Virus record (IMG/VR): IMGVR_UViG_3300019360_000002
Coordinates: 19,536 to 83,535 of that record
Source of the DNA: a virus
Length of the DNA: 64,000 bases
Strand: one strand, 5' to 3'
Below, piece after piece: positions 41,985-49,374 of this stretch (position 1 is its first letter; each line of letters opens with the position of its first letter). Under the pieces are notes generated by a model. It ran no database searches and had not been told where the DNA came from. It saw only the letters and a program-made list of their open reading frames with translations. The position numbers and the translations under genes are program-made.

Positions 41985-42519
41985 TGTCGGACAGCCGATC
42001 CATCGACCGCTCCGGGCTTGCGCTTCGCAATTTATGACGGTGCAGGTACCATAGCCCGATGCCGATGGCGTCGAAGATGTTCTCGTTCTGCTTGGCGCTC
42101 TGCACCAGCATCACGTTGTCCATCTCCCTCGGCTTCAGATCCGCCAGGCAGCGGTTCTTGGTCACGATCTTCTTGACCTGGCCCTTCCACTCGGCGGGCA
42201 GGATGAACAGCTTTTCCTTCACCGGAGCCAAGGAGGCGTAGCGCTCCATGATGGCCCCGGCCACCGCCGCCACCGCGATGAGGTCGTTCGGGTCGCCTTT
42301 GGACTTGTCGACGCCGTACACCTGCGGTAGTTCTATGACCACGGCCGCGTACTCGTAGCCGCCTATGAACGCCGCGCAAGAAACATCGACCACCGACTGG
42401 GCCAAGTTCTTCTCGGTGTTCTTGACGAGATGGGCGCGACGCAGGTAGTAGCGGTTCTGGTGGTGGTCCCACACCGCTACCCCCGTGAACCGCACGCCCG
42501 GGTCGATGGTGACGATCAC
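41971..42519 (-). CDS. RuvC-like Holliday junction resolvase
   Basis: 182 residues. RNase H-fold acidic residues are visible: TIDPGVRFTG (Asp, ~6), AVVIELPQVYG (Glu, ~62) and NENIFDAIGIGLW (Asp, ~150). Lysine-rich region 95-125 would contact DNA. It resolves recombination or replication junctions before packaging. Perfect palindrome (42018-42030) near the 3' end. Confidence 0.82.
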   Translation of the reverse strand: MIVTIDPGVRFTGVAVWDHHQNRYYLRRAHLVKNTEKNLAQSVVDVSCAAFIGGYEYAAVVIELPQVYGVDKSKGDPNDLIAVAAVAGAIMERYASLAPVKEKLFILPAEWKGQVKKIVTKNRCLADLKPREMDNVMLVQSAKQNENIFDAIGIGLWYLHRHKLRSASPERSMDRLSDKHVN

Positions 42520-42746
42520 TTGACCGGCCTCCGCACGAGCACCGTGCGTTCAGTGGTGCGTGTGCGACCCTCTGTAAGTTCGATGACCTCTTGGGCGTAA
42601 CCGGCGCGCTTGTAGCTGGCAGCCGATTCTTGAAGGTATTTTGCAATAACCTCCATTTTCTTCTCGTCTTTGATTACAAGATCCCCCTCTTGCGTATCTC
42701 CGGGGGCGATGAAGCGGTACTCGACTACGCCGTGAAGTTTCAGCAT
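42516..42746 (-). CDS. Small hypothetical protein
   Basis: 76 residues, ATG near the preceding stop and stop overlapping the resolvase ATG, so co-translated with both neighbours. Charged, helical centre (KKMEVIAKYLQESAASYKR). Unknown function. Confidence 0.5.
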   Translation of the reverse strand: MLKLHGVVEYRFIAPGDTQEGDLVIKDEKKMEVIAKYLQESAASYKRAGYAQEVIELTEGRTRTTERTVLVRRPVK

Positions 42747-42747
42747 G

Positions 42748-42978
42748 TCACGCCGCCGTCTTCCACGGCTTGATCTTCTTCTTCACCACCTTCCAGTCCG
42801 GCCACGACTGAAGGGAAACCTTGCCGTCGGTCCATACCTCGATCACCGCCGCCAGGTGCAGGCTCGGGGTGCAGCTCTTGGCCACGAGCATGTGAACGTA
42901 CGCCTTGGTCTTGCCGAGAGCCTTGGCGGCGGTCTCGGCGTCGATCTCGTTTTCTTTGAGGAAACCCTCGAAGTCCAT
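42748..42978 (-). CDS. Small HTH (Cro/YdaS-like) regulator, leaderless
   Basis: 76 residues. MDFEGFLKENEIDAETAAKALGKTKAYVHMLVAKSCTPSLHLAAVIE fits a Cro-type helix-turn-helix (about 14-40), followed by a basic Trp/Lys tail. First gene of a three-gene leftward unit, transcribed from a promoter whose spacer holds an AACAA...TTGTT palindrome, so autoregulation is likely. Best candidate to bind the ACAAATTTTTGT sites elsewhere. Confidence 0.65.
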   Translation of the reverse strand: MDFEGFLKENEIDAETAAKALGKTKAYVHMLVAKSCTPSLHLAAVIEVWTDGKVSLQSWPDWKVVKKKIKPWKTAA

Positions 42979-42984
42979 GCTTAT

Positions 42985-43013
42985 GAGGTAAACAATTTTT
43001 TGTTGCTTGTCAA
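42985..43013 (-). promoter_or_regulatory. Autoregulated leaderless promoter of the HTH gene
   Basis: Minus-strand TTGACA (43013-43008), 17-base spacer, TACCTC (42990-42985), then six bases to ATG 42978. The spacer contains AACAATTTTTTGTT (42991-43004, plus strand). Same geometry as the 11355 promoter. Confidence 0.65.
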
Positions 43014-43036
43014 ATAAGTCGAACCCCGAAAAAGGC

Positions 43037-43070
43037 GACCCCCGCGCCTTGGATCAGAAGGCCGGGGGTC
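43037..43070 (-). terminator. Strong hairpin with T-run on minus strand
   Basis: GACCCCCG / CGGGGGTC with inner GCCTT / AAGGC forms about 13 base pairs. On the minus strand it is followed by GCCTTTTTC, a fair intrinsic terminator. It sits upstream of the HTH promoter and would stop leftward read-through into it. The gap 43014-43217 otherwise holds only a one-mismatch palindrome (43171-43183). Confidence 0.6.
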
Positions 43071-43217
43071 TTGAGCGCGATGGCCGGGTTAGGCGTGTGG
43101 AGGACGACTTCCGGGAGGCGCTAGGAAAAGAGTAGCAAGTGCCCAGGGTTTGGTCAATGCGAAAGCGGACTTGCGAAGCACAAGTGGAAGCCTTTAGACT
43201 ACGAGCCGGAGGGACCC

Positions 43218-43427
43218 ATGCCTGCCAAGCAAACCTACTTGATACGTCGCCTCGCAGACGGGACGCAGCGGACGGTGCAAGCCTTCTCTGGGCGCGGCGC
43301 GATGCAGGTGTTCGTCGCCGGGTACGGACCTCCGGTCGGCGAGGACTTCGCCGTCAAGGTTCGTGGCGAAGACGGGTGGGAGCACTTCCGCGTCACGTCT
43401 GGCGGCATCCGCAAGCTTGCCGGTTAA
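43218..43427 (+). CDS. Small hypothetical protein
   Basis: 69 residues, GGAGGGA upstream of ATG. Basic, beta-rich (YLIRRLADGTQRTVQAFS, FAVKVRGEDGWEHFRV). Unknown function. Confidence 0.5.
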   Translation: MPAKQTYLIRRLADGTQRTVQAFSGRGAMQVFVAGYGPPVGEDFAVKVRGEDGWEHFRVTSGGIRKLAG

Positions 43428-43439
43428 CCAGGAGCAATC

Positions 43440-43709
43440 ATGTCCGAAGATAACTTCGAGATCATCAAGGAGTTCCGGTCGGTGGATGGCGTGGTTGCGA
43501 CTATCACAGCGCGTCTGCGAAATGGGAGAAGGAATTATACTTACTCCCTGAAGAAAGAGTTCGACAAGGAGGGCGGCGTCGCCCAGACACCGTGGCTCCA
43601 GAAGCAACACCTCAAGGCGGCAAGGGCGCTGCTCGATCAGGTCGAGGAGTTCATTCAGCAGGCCGAGGATGTTGACCGCGCCGCCTACCGAGACCGCTTG
43701 GCAAAGTAG
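43440..43709 (+). CDS. Small hypothetical protein
   Basis: 89 residues with AGGAG upstream. N-terminal beta part (VDGVVATITARLRNGRRNYTYS) and C-terminal helix. Unknown function. Confidence 0.5.
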   Translation: MSEDNFEIIKEFRSVDGVVATITARLRNGRRNYTYSLKKEFDKEGGVAQTPWLQKQHLKAARALLDQVEEFIQQAEDVDRAAYRDRLAK

Positions 43710-43726
43710 ACCGAGCGCCTTATGAT
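43698..43726 (+). promoter_or_regulatory. Promoter TTGGCA-N17-TATGAT, leaderless output
   Basis: TTGGCA (43698-43703), 17-base spacer, TATGAT (43721-43726), then eight bases to ATG 43735. Overlaps the end of the upstream gene. Confidence 0.55.
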
Positions 43727-43734
43727 AGGGCCTC

Positions 43735-44229
43735 ATGTGGTGGCTGCTGCTCGTGCTGGTTACCGTCTTGGCCCCGTGGGTGCTGTTTGCGTGCACCCTC
43801 CGGCCGACGGTGGGCGAGTGGCAGCTCTGTGACAGGGCTGAGGCCCAATGCCGTAGCGTAGACCCTGAGCTGGAACGGGAACGGCTCTTCCGGCCGCCCG
43901 ACACCTGGGACCATACCGGGCCGGGGCGAGCCCGGCGAAAGCGAGGCGGCGCCGGCAGACCGAGGTGGAAACAGGGCGAAAGCTCCCACCACGTCTGTCG
44001 GGCCGCCTCGTCTGCTTTTCGGGACCCAGTTGCCGTTGTCGTCGACGTTGGCAATGAGCCAGCACGCCGCCGCAATCAGAGGCAGGGTAACCCCCGCAAT
44101 TACCAGTACAGTCCACATGGGACGCGCAGTATAATCAGGCCATGGCCACGGAGAAGCGAAAAGTGCTCGACGCTCAAGGCCGCTCCATTGGTGCCGAGTG
44201 GCAGCTCGACACCGCGCACGGCACCGTGA
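43735..44229 (+). CDS. Putative membrane protein, overlapping ORFs
   Basis: 164 residues from ATG 43735, supported by promoter geometry rather than a ribosome binding site. Residues 2-20 form one membrane segment (WWLLLVLVTVLAPWVLFA). The distal part overlaps the next gene by 88 bases and is unlike normal coding. On the other strand 43720-44118 is also open and begins with a membrane-like segment (MWTVLVIAGVTLPLIAA), so which strand is translated is unresolved. Confidence 0.35.
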   Translation: MWWLLLVLVTVLAPWVLFACTLRPTVGEWQLCDRAEAQCRSVDPELERERLFRPPDTWDHTGPGRARRKRGGAGRPRWKQGESSHHVCRAASSAFRDPVAVVVDVGNEPARRRNQRQGNPRNYQYSPHGTRSIIRPWPRRSEKCSTLKAAPLVPSGSSTPRTAP

Positions 44230-44936
44230 TGGTGTTCCAGCCCGAGGGCTACTCCAGCTCGGATGGATCGGTCCTCTACGTTCATGGCTACTTCGACACC
44301 GTGCTCACGGCCTGGAAGAAGCACCGGCTGCCCGAGCAGTTCTACGTGAGTGGGGTCAAGGCCCTGTTCATCGCCCCCGAGGCACCCAAGTCGAGCGGGG
44401 ACTCGGTGAAGTGGGCTAGTCTATCGTCACTCCTCGACACGGTGGCGATGATGACAGGTGTCCGCCCCGGCGACCCAGTGGTTGCGATCGGCCACTCGGC
44501 CGCGTTCGAGACGCTCAACAAGTGGCTCCCCGAGCCAAGGCTCGTCCATATCACCTTGCTCGACGCCTTGTACGGCTTCGCAGCCGCCTTCCGTGATTGG
44601 GGAAACCAGGCCGGACACACCATGACCCTGCTCGTCACCAAGAGCGGGGCGCCCAGGACCAACTCGGAGAAGATCCTGCCCACGCTGTTCTCGACCGTGA
44701 AGTGGGCCGGCGTGCCGCCCGTCTACGACGACTTCTCCCAGGCGGCCAAGGACGCCAAGACCCTCTACATCGTGGCCAACGAGAGCCACATGCAGCTCGT
44801 CGAGGGCCGCCCCGGCAAGCCCATCGGCTCGTGGGTCATCCCGATTTTGCTTCGCAAGACGCCGCTAGGAGGGGGGTCGCTCGGCCTTTTTTTGCTCCTG
44901 GGGGCGGCGCTCCTCGGGGCCGCCGTACTTCGCTAG
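44142..44936 (+). CDS. Alpha/beta-hydrolase-like protein with C-terminal membrane anchor
   Basis: 264 residues, leaderless: TATAAT at 44130-44135 is followed by six bases and the ATG. LYVHGYFDTV, VVAIGHSAAFETL (nucleophile elbow with Ser, although GHSAA rather than GxSxG), LLDALYG and NESHMQLV (His) outline an esterase-type fold. The end GGGSLGLFLLLGAALLGAAVLR is a membrane segment. Next to the M15 endolysin, so a lysis esterase is plausible. Confidence 0.6.
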   Translation: MATEKRKVLDAQGRSIGAEWQLDTAHGTVMVFQPEGYSSSDGSVLYVHGYFDTVLTAWKKHRLPEQFYVSGVKALFIAPEAPKSSGDSVKWASLSSLLDTVAMMTGVRPGDPVVAIGHSAAFETLNKWLPEPRLVHITLLDALYGFAAAFRDWGNQAGHTMTLLVTKSGAPRTNSEKILPTLFSTVKWAGVPPVYDDFSQAAKDAKTLYIVANESHMQLVEGRPGKPIGSWVIPILLRKTPLGGGSLGLFLLLGAALLGAAVLR

Positions 44937-44947
44937 GAGGCAAGCCT

Positions 44948-45382
44948 GTGCCGAAAGTCACCCTGCACTTCGCCGTAGACGAGTTCGCTCGTAAGGCTCG
45001 CCCAGACGCCGGCTTCCCCAAGGCCGCCCCTTACCCGCCCGGATGGGTCGAAAGCCGTCTACGGCCCCTGTGCGAGGCCCTGGAGGTCATCAGGGAGGCC
45101 CTGGGCGGCAAGAGCATCAAGGTCGGCTCCGGCTACCGTGACCCCTCCTACAACACCGCCATCGGCGGCGCCAAGGCCAGCCAGCACATGGCCGGTCGTG
45201 CGGCCGACATCACCGTGGTGGGCGTGCCGGCGACGGTGCTCCACAGACAGATTCTCACGCTGTGTGAGGAGGGCATGTTGCCGATGGTGCACGGGCTAGG
45301 GCAATATCCGAATTTCGTCCATGTCGATGTGAGACCGGGGAAGAAGCTCGTGCGCTGGTCGGGTAGCCGCAAGGATAACTAG
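44948..45382 (+). CDS. M15-type peptidase, endolysin candidate
   Basis: 144 residues, GTG start with TAGGAGGC upstream. IKVGSGYRDPSYN, SQHMAGRAADITV (zinc His and Asp) and NFVHVDVRPGKK (catalytic/zinc His-x-Asp) match the D-Ala-D-Ala/L-Ala-D-Glu peptidase family M15. Cuts peptidoglycan stem peptides. Lacks a membrane segment or signal peptide, so a holin or esterase partner would be needed for release. Confidence 0.85.
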   Translation: MPKVTLHFAVDEFARKARPDAGFPKAAPYPPGWVESRLRPLCEALEVIREALGGKSIKVGSGYRDPSYNTAIGGAKASQHMAGRAADITVVGVPATVLHRQILTLCEEGMLPMVHGLGQYPNFVHVDVRPGKKLVRWSGSRKDN

Positions 45383-45383
45383 C

Positions 45384-45584
45384 ATGTGCTGCGAGAACTG
45401 CGGCAGAACCGAGCCAGCAACGCGTTCGGCGCGTGGGCTACCTCTTGCCCGGCCTACGTGGCACAAAAACACCAAGGGTCGTATCGCGTGCAGTGCGTAC
45501 TGCGCTGGCGCTTTGGACCAGAAGAGCGGCCTGCGTTGGGACGCGCCGTCAACTTGGAAGGAATTCACGCCGCCGGCAAGTTAG
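45384..45584 (+). CDS. Small zinc-binding protein
   Basis: 66 residues; follows the endolysin by one base. MCCENCGRTEP with CSAYCAG later suggests a single zinc site. Stop overlaps the convergent gene's stop at 45581. Unknown function. Confidence 0.5.
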   Translation: MCCENCGRTEPATRSARGLPLARPTWHKNTKGRIACSAYCAGALDQKSGLRWDAPSTWKEFTPPAS

Positions 45585-46993
45585 GGTGTCCAGGGCGAGT
45601 CAAAGCCGAGCGGCCGGTCGTTGTCGCTGTTGCGGCGGCGCCTTGGGTTTTCGCGCTCACCGCCGGCAGCGCCGAAGATCTCCTCCAGCATCTTGTCCTG
45701 CTTGACTTGATCGGGTGTCTTCAGGCGCTTCGCTGCGTACGTCGCTTCGAGAGCCGGGCGAATGTCACCAACTTCCCACGGGTCGACTTCCAGGAAGGCG
45801 AGAAACTCAAGCGCCTTGAGCACCTCGTCTTTTTTCATGGCGTCGTATCCGCCAACCTTAACCTTGTCTCGGTCCCAGCCTGGCAGTCGGTCGCCCTTGC
45901 CCTTTATCTGGCGAACACGCTCTACGTCTTGGTTGTGCATCTGCGCTTCGATGGTGAAGAGCGGCTTGCCAGACGGCCGGCGCAGGGAGAAGATCTTGGT
46001 ATCGCCTCGCTTGACCGCGCCCGCGTAGCCGTACTGCGTGTCGCCGACGCAGATGCCGAGCGCCGAGCCCTCGGCCTTCAGCTCCGACGAAAGTAGATCG
46101 ACCACGTAGAAGCCGTCCTTGAAGCGGTAGACGATTCGCTCCTCCGGCGGTGTCGCAGCCTCCTCGATGAGTTCCTCGCCGAGGGTTTCACGCGCCGCCG
46201 CCTCCACCTTGTCCCAGTTCACATCGGCCACGAAGTAGTAGCCGATGTCTCCGTAGTCGATTTGAAACTCGTACTTGGGGAACAGGTCGTCGAATTTGAT
46301 GCGGAGGTACGTATTATTGTTGATCTGCTTGACCGCTTCTTCGATCTCGTCCGCGAACATAGGATCGGTAAGGTTCGCCAGGTCCCTTTTGTCGAAGTAG
46401 ATGCCGCCGTGGTCGGAGACGCTTTCCCTGAAGATCCCCTCGCGGCTGTATTCGTTGCCGCTAATGTGGAAATCGTAGTTGTCGGCATCGCGAAGCGCTT
46501 CGTTGATGGCGCCTCGAACCTCGTCTGGAGACGGCGACTCGCCACCCTCGGGCATGAGCTTGTCGGTGAGCTGCTCGACTTCTTCTTGGATGCCTCGGTG
46601 ATCGATGATCTCGTCTTGTTCGCCGAGCCATTGGGCGAAGTAATCGGAGCCACTCTCGATCCACTGCTGTTTGGTGATTTCGTCCGGTTCGAGCAACCGC
46701 TTCTCGCGCTCGACAAAAGCGTCGACCAGCTCCTTCACTCGGGCCAGGCTTTCTGGGTCGTTTTCCAGGATGCATTCCTGGTCGTCGGCGTCGAGAGAGT
46801 TCCACTCCTCCTCGTTGAAGGCGTCGCGAGGCAGAGCCCGAACTTGTGCTCTGCTCATCCCCTCCACGTAGGCACCGCCCACGACCAGGGGTCCCGACCG
46901 CACCGCCGTCATCTTGGGCTTGCCCTCTTCGTCGCGCTCGAACAAGTCCGGGTGCTCACCGATCTTGGGGTTCACGCACTTGTTCTTGCGCAT
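45581..46993 (-). CDS. Large acidic hypothetical protein
   Basis: 470 residues from ATG 46993, which is the loop of a 13-bp palindrome and has AGAGG upstream; this start is preferred over longer readings through the 18-bp repeats. Mostly helical and acidic to residue 280; a segment near 345-390 (ALGICVGDTQYG...IFSLRRPSGKPLFTIEA) resembles the PcfJ-type repeat of plasmid and phage proteins. Basic C-terminal tail. Function unknown. Confidence 0.55.
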   Translation of the reverse strand: MRKNKCVNPKIGEHPDLFERDEEGKPKMTAVRSGPLVVGGAYVEGMSRAQVRALPRDAFNEEEWNSLDADDQECILENDPESLARVKELVDAFVEREKRLLEPDEITKQQWIESGSDYFAQWLGEQDEIIDHRGIQEEVEQLTDKLMPEGGESPSPDEVRGAINEALRDADNYDFHISGNEYSREGIFRESVSDHGGIYFDKRDLANLTDPMFADEIEEAVKQINNNTYLRIKFDDLFPKYEFQIDYGDIGYYFVADVNWDKVEAAARETLGEELIEEAATPPEERIVYRFKDGFYVVDLLSSELKAEGSALGICVGDTQYGYAGAVKRGDTKIFSLRRPSGKPLFTIEAQMHNQDVERVRQIKGKGDRLPGWDRDKVKVGGYDAMKKDEVLKALEFLAFLEVDPWEVGDIRPALEATYAAKRLKTPDQVKQDKMLEEIFGAAGGERENPRRRRNSDNDRPLGFDSPWTP

Positions 46994-46998
46994 CGCAA
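46986..46998. repeat. 13-bp palindrome with start codon in the loop
   Basis: Plus strand TTGCG-CAT-CGCAA; on the minus strand the loop is the ATG of the 46993 gene. Second case after 8333. Confidence 0.85.
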
Positions 46999-47001
46999 TT
47001 C

Positions 47002-47049
47002 CTCTCTGAAGGCAAGCAGCTCTCTGAAGGCAAGCAGCTCTCTGAAGGC
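47002..47049. repeat. 18-bp tandem repeat, 2.7 copies
   Basis: Units at 47002-47019, 47020-47037 and a 12-base partial at 47038-47049 (CTCTCTGAAGGCAAGCAG). Lies directly upstream of the 46993 start, so on the minus strand it forms the 5' leader with repeated AGAGAG elements next to the ribosome binding site. Confidence 0.85.
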
Positions 47050-47054
47050 CGATC

Positions 47055-47381
47055 CTACCGCTTCTTGGTGAGCGCTCGGTAGGCCAAGATGCCGCCCAGG
47101 ACCAAGGCCACCTTGCCGAGCGGCGACCTGACGAATTTCTTGATGTCGGCTTCCATGCCGGTGCTGGATCCACCGCTCCCGGAGTAGTTGGCTCCCAACG
47201 CCATGCGCCTCACGACGCTGGCGCCGGCCCGACGGGCGAGGCACGGGTTGTCGTAGGTGCGGCCGTCCGAGGCGAGCACCGGGTCGAAGCCGGTGCACGG
47301 GTCGGCGACCACGAACACGTCGGGCGACGGGTAGTTGTACCAGGGACCGCCGCCGTACCAGGGGCCTCCGCCTCCCCGCAA
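47055..47381 (-). CDS. Kazal-like protein with C-terminal membrane anchor
   Basis: Residues about 27-57 read DPCTGFDPVLASDGRTY then DNPCLARRAGASVV, close to the Kazal protease-inhibitor signature (C..Y.PVC..DG.TY.N.C.A..AG), with some cysteines missing. The end KVALVLGGILAYRALTKKR is a membrane segment plus basic tail. The frame starts at TTG 47381, but a strong AAGGAG-ATG at 47428 reads MPHTVTTVTDIHGGGG in a different frame; one extra base in the G-rich stretch near 47385 would join them. Confidence 0.55.
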   Translation of the reverse strand: MRGGGGPWYGGGPWYNYPSPDVFVVADPCTGFDPVLASDGRTYDNPCLARRAGASVVRRMALGANYSGSGGSSTGMEADIKKFVRSPLGKVALVLGGILAYRALTKKR

Positions 47382-47443
47382 CCGCCTCCGCCATGGATGT
47401 CCGTGACCGTGGTGACCGTGTGGGGCATGGTGATCTCCTTTAT

Positions 47444-47755
47444 TTACACAGGCCCGTAGGCGTCAGGGCCGCTGCCAGGTTCTGTGAAGAACCAGTAAAA
47501 CCGGTTTTGGTCCTCGAACAGAAAGTCGTCTTCGTATCCGACACCCTGTTCTTGCGCACGCTTAAGCGCGTGCCTGTCGTTCGCAACCGCGTATACAGGA
47601 AGAAACTCTTCGATGTGAATGATGGCGTAGCTGTCTTGTTCAGACAGGCTGATTTCATGGCCCCCGTTTGCGCCGAGGTGGGCTAGCAGCTCTCCGAGCG
47701 CGATGAACGCGGCTCCTGAACCGCGTACCTCTTTTTTGTATAGACTGATATCCAT
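47444..47755 (-). CDS. Hypothetical protein
   Basis: 103 residues, AAAGGATG upstream of ATG. Alpha/beta composition, ends in an acidic, aromatic stretch (FLFEDQNRFYWFF). Position between the Kazal-like and M23 genes suggests a virion or lysis role, by context only. Confidence 0.5.
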   Translation of the reverse strand: MDISLYKKEVRGSGAAFIALGELLAHLGANGGHEISLSEQDSYAIIHIEEFLPVYAVANDRHALKRAQEQGVGYEDDFLFEDQNRFYWFFTEPGSGPDAYGPV

Positions 47756-47759
47756 GATT

Positions 47760-48356
47760 TCATCCTTTCAAGACGTAGTAGAGCCCGCCCAGGATGAGGG
47801 CGTAGCCTACGACGCCGATGCCAGTTTCTGTGAAGATGGGGATGTTGTTCTGTACGGCGCGCTCACGCACACCAGGCCGCCACTGGTCAACAGGCACGAG
47901 TGGTTCGGCCGGGATAGGGATGAAGCCGAACTGCTTCGACGGGAAGCCGCCGACCGGAATGCCGAAGCGGCCGGTGTACTCGGAGAGCCTGTCGGGCTTG
48001 ATCTTGAGGTCGAAGTGCAGGTGCGCTGCTGACTGCTTGATACCCGAGGCGCCAGACTCGGCGATCTGCTGGCCGGCGCGCACGATGTCCCCTACCTTCA
48101 CCTGGCGAACCGACAGGTGGAGGTAGCGCGACAAGATGCCGTTATCGTGTTGGATCGCGATGATGTCGCCCGCCGGATCGGGCAGGGCATTCTTCGAGGT
48201 GACGACCTTGCCATCGCCGACGGCGAAAATAGGTGTGCCGACGCTGGCGCGAAAGTCTAGACCTTCGTGTTTCTCACCTTCGCCACGATACGGGCGAGGG
48301 TCCCCCCACCCGCTCGCCACGAAACTCGGTCTCGGAACCGGGCTGACGAACGTCAT
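47760..48356 (-). CDS. M23 metallopeptidase with C-terminal membrane anchor
   Basis: 198 residues. HEGLDFRASVGTPIFAVGDG (zinc His and Asp, ~30) and AHLHFDLK (~112) are the lysostaphin-type M23 signatures; a glycine-glycine or stem-peptide cross-link is the expected target. The end GVVGYALILGGLYYVLKG is a membrane segment, unusual for a secreted hydrolase and consistent with a membrane- or virion-bound wall-penetrating enzyme. Confidence 0.82.
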   Translation of the reverse strand: MTFVSPVPRPSFVASGWGDPRPYRGEGEKHEGLDFRASVGTPIFAVGDGKVVTSKNALPDPAGDIIAIQHDNGILSRYLHLSVRQVKVGDIVRAGQQIAESGASGIKQSAAHLHFDLKIKPDRLSEYTGRFGIPVGGFPSKQFGFIPIPAEPLVPVDQWRPGVRERAVQNNIPIFTETGIGVVGYALILGGLYYVLKG

Positions 48357-48579
48357 GGTGCACCTTGGTCGCAGCGAAGGCTGCCGTAAGTACGAGGACG
48401 AGGAGGATCAGCACTGCGGTTGCGAGGCGCAAGGCGGTCCTGTCCGGCGGCCGGTAGGTGGTGGGTGCACCGTCGAGCCAGGTGGTCTCGGACATGTGGA
48501 AAGCGAGCGTCCGCGAGAGGATCTGCTCGCGGGTCTTCTTGGATGCCTTGCGTTCCTCGTACGACAGGTTTTCGGACAT
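48274..48579 (-). CDS. Single-pass membrane protein, holin/spanin candidate
   Basis: 101 residues with GGAGGGCAATC upstream. Charged first 45 residues, membrane segment 52-71 (LRLATAVLILLVLVLTAAFAA), then a short polar end. It overlaps the M23 gene by 83 bases in another frame, an arrangement seen in lysis cassettes. Holin, inner spanin or other role cannot be told apart. Confidence 0.5.
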   Translation of the reverse strand: MSENLSYEERKASKKTREQILSRTLAFHMSETTWLDGAPTTYRPPDRTALRLATAVLILLVLVLTAAFAATKVHHDVRQPGSETEFRGERVGGPSPVSWRR

Positions 48580-48624
48580 GATTGCCCTCCAGATTGGTGG
48601 TGCGGTGTTGATTATGCAGCACGG

Positions 48625-49371
48625 TTATCCCTCGTCCCGGACTTCCATGCGGTAGAACACGCCGGGCGGTGCACTCGGCCCGGTGAGAAACAGGAGCAGT
48701 ACGTCGAAGCTGTCGTCGAACGGGCGGTTGAACACGAAGGAGCTGGCCGCCGCTACTGCGACCACACCCGGGGTCAGGTCGGTATCCTTCGGCCCAGATC
48801 CGCCTGCGATGTTGAGCGAACGGCCAACCACGCGCACGCCGATCGCCGCCGCCCCTGGGTTCGCCACGTTGACGAACAGCGTCTTGCGCCCGTAGCAGTA
48901 GATGAAGGCGATGAGGCTTTCGCCGGCCGGTACGCCGATATTGTCCTGGGCGAACTTCGGCACGCGCCGAGTCGCTCTTGTCACATGTGGCTTGAGCGCA
49001 AACCAGATGTCGACGAACGGCGCAGGGTCGGCAGGGGCGCCCAGAAGAGCGGTGGTGTCGATCGGCCTGCCGCCTTGGATGATGAGGCGCGTAGGCTGGC
49101 CGTTCGGCGGCGGCAGTCGGAAGGTGATGGGCGCCCAAGGCGCGAGCTGGGCGCTGTTCAGCTCCAGCGTGGAGACAACAGGCGTAGGCCAGCTCACACT
49201 GAACAGATCCAGGTCGGACATGCCGCCGACCATGATGCCGGCCACACCGCTCGGCAATTCGAAGAGCGCAGGGAAGCGCACGTCGTCGATGTCGCCCGTG
49301 AGGCGATACACATCGTCGCCGCGCTGGATGGCCTGGCTGATTGAATCACCGTTGTTCGGGTTGATACCCAT
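48625..49371 (-). CDS. Virion-like hypothetical protein
   Basis: 248 residues, GAGGTGAC upstream of ATG. Beta-rich, Pro/Gly/Val-rich with few helices, similar in texture to capsid or fibre accessory proteins. Contains two to three repeats of a VxxP/TPVVSTLEL-like strand pattern. Followed by another protein of the same texture. No specific family recognised. Confidence 0.5.
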   Translation of the reverse strand: MGINPNNGDSISQAIQRGDDVYRLTGDIDDVRFPALFELPSGVAGIMVGGMSDLDLFSVSWPTPVVSTLELNSAQLAPWAPITFRLPPPNGQPTRLIIQGGRPIDTTALLGAPADPAPFVDIWFALKPHVTRATRRVPKFAQDNIGVPAGESLIAFIYCYGRKTLFVNVANPGAAAIGVRVVGRSLNIAGGSGPKDTDLTPGVVAVAAASSFVFNRPFDDSFDVLLLFLTGPSAPPGVFYRMEVRDEG

Positions 49372-49374
49372 GGG

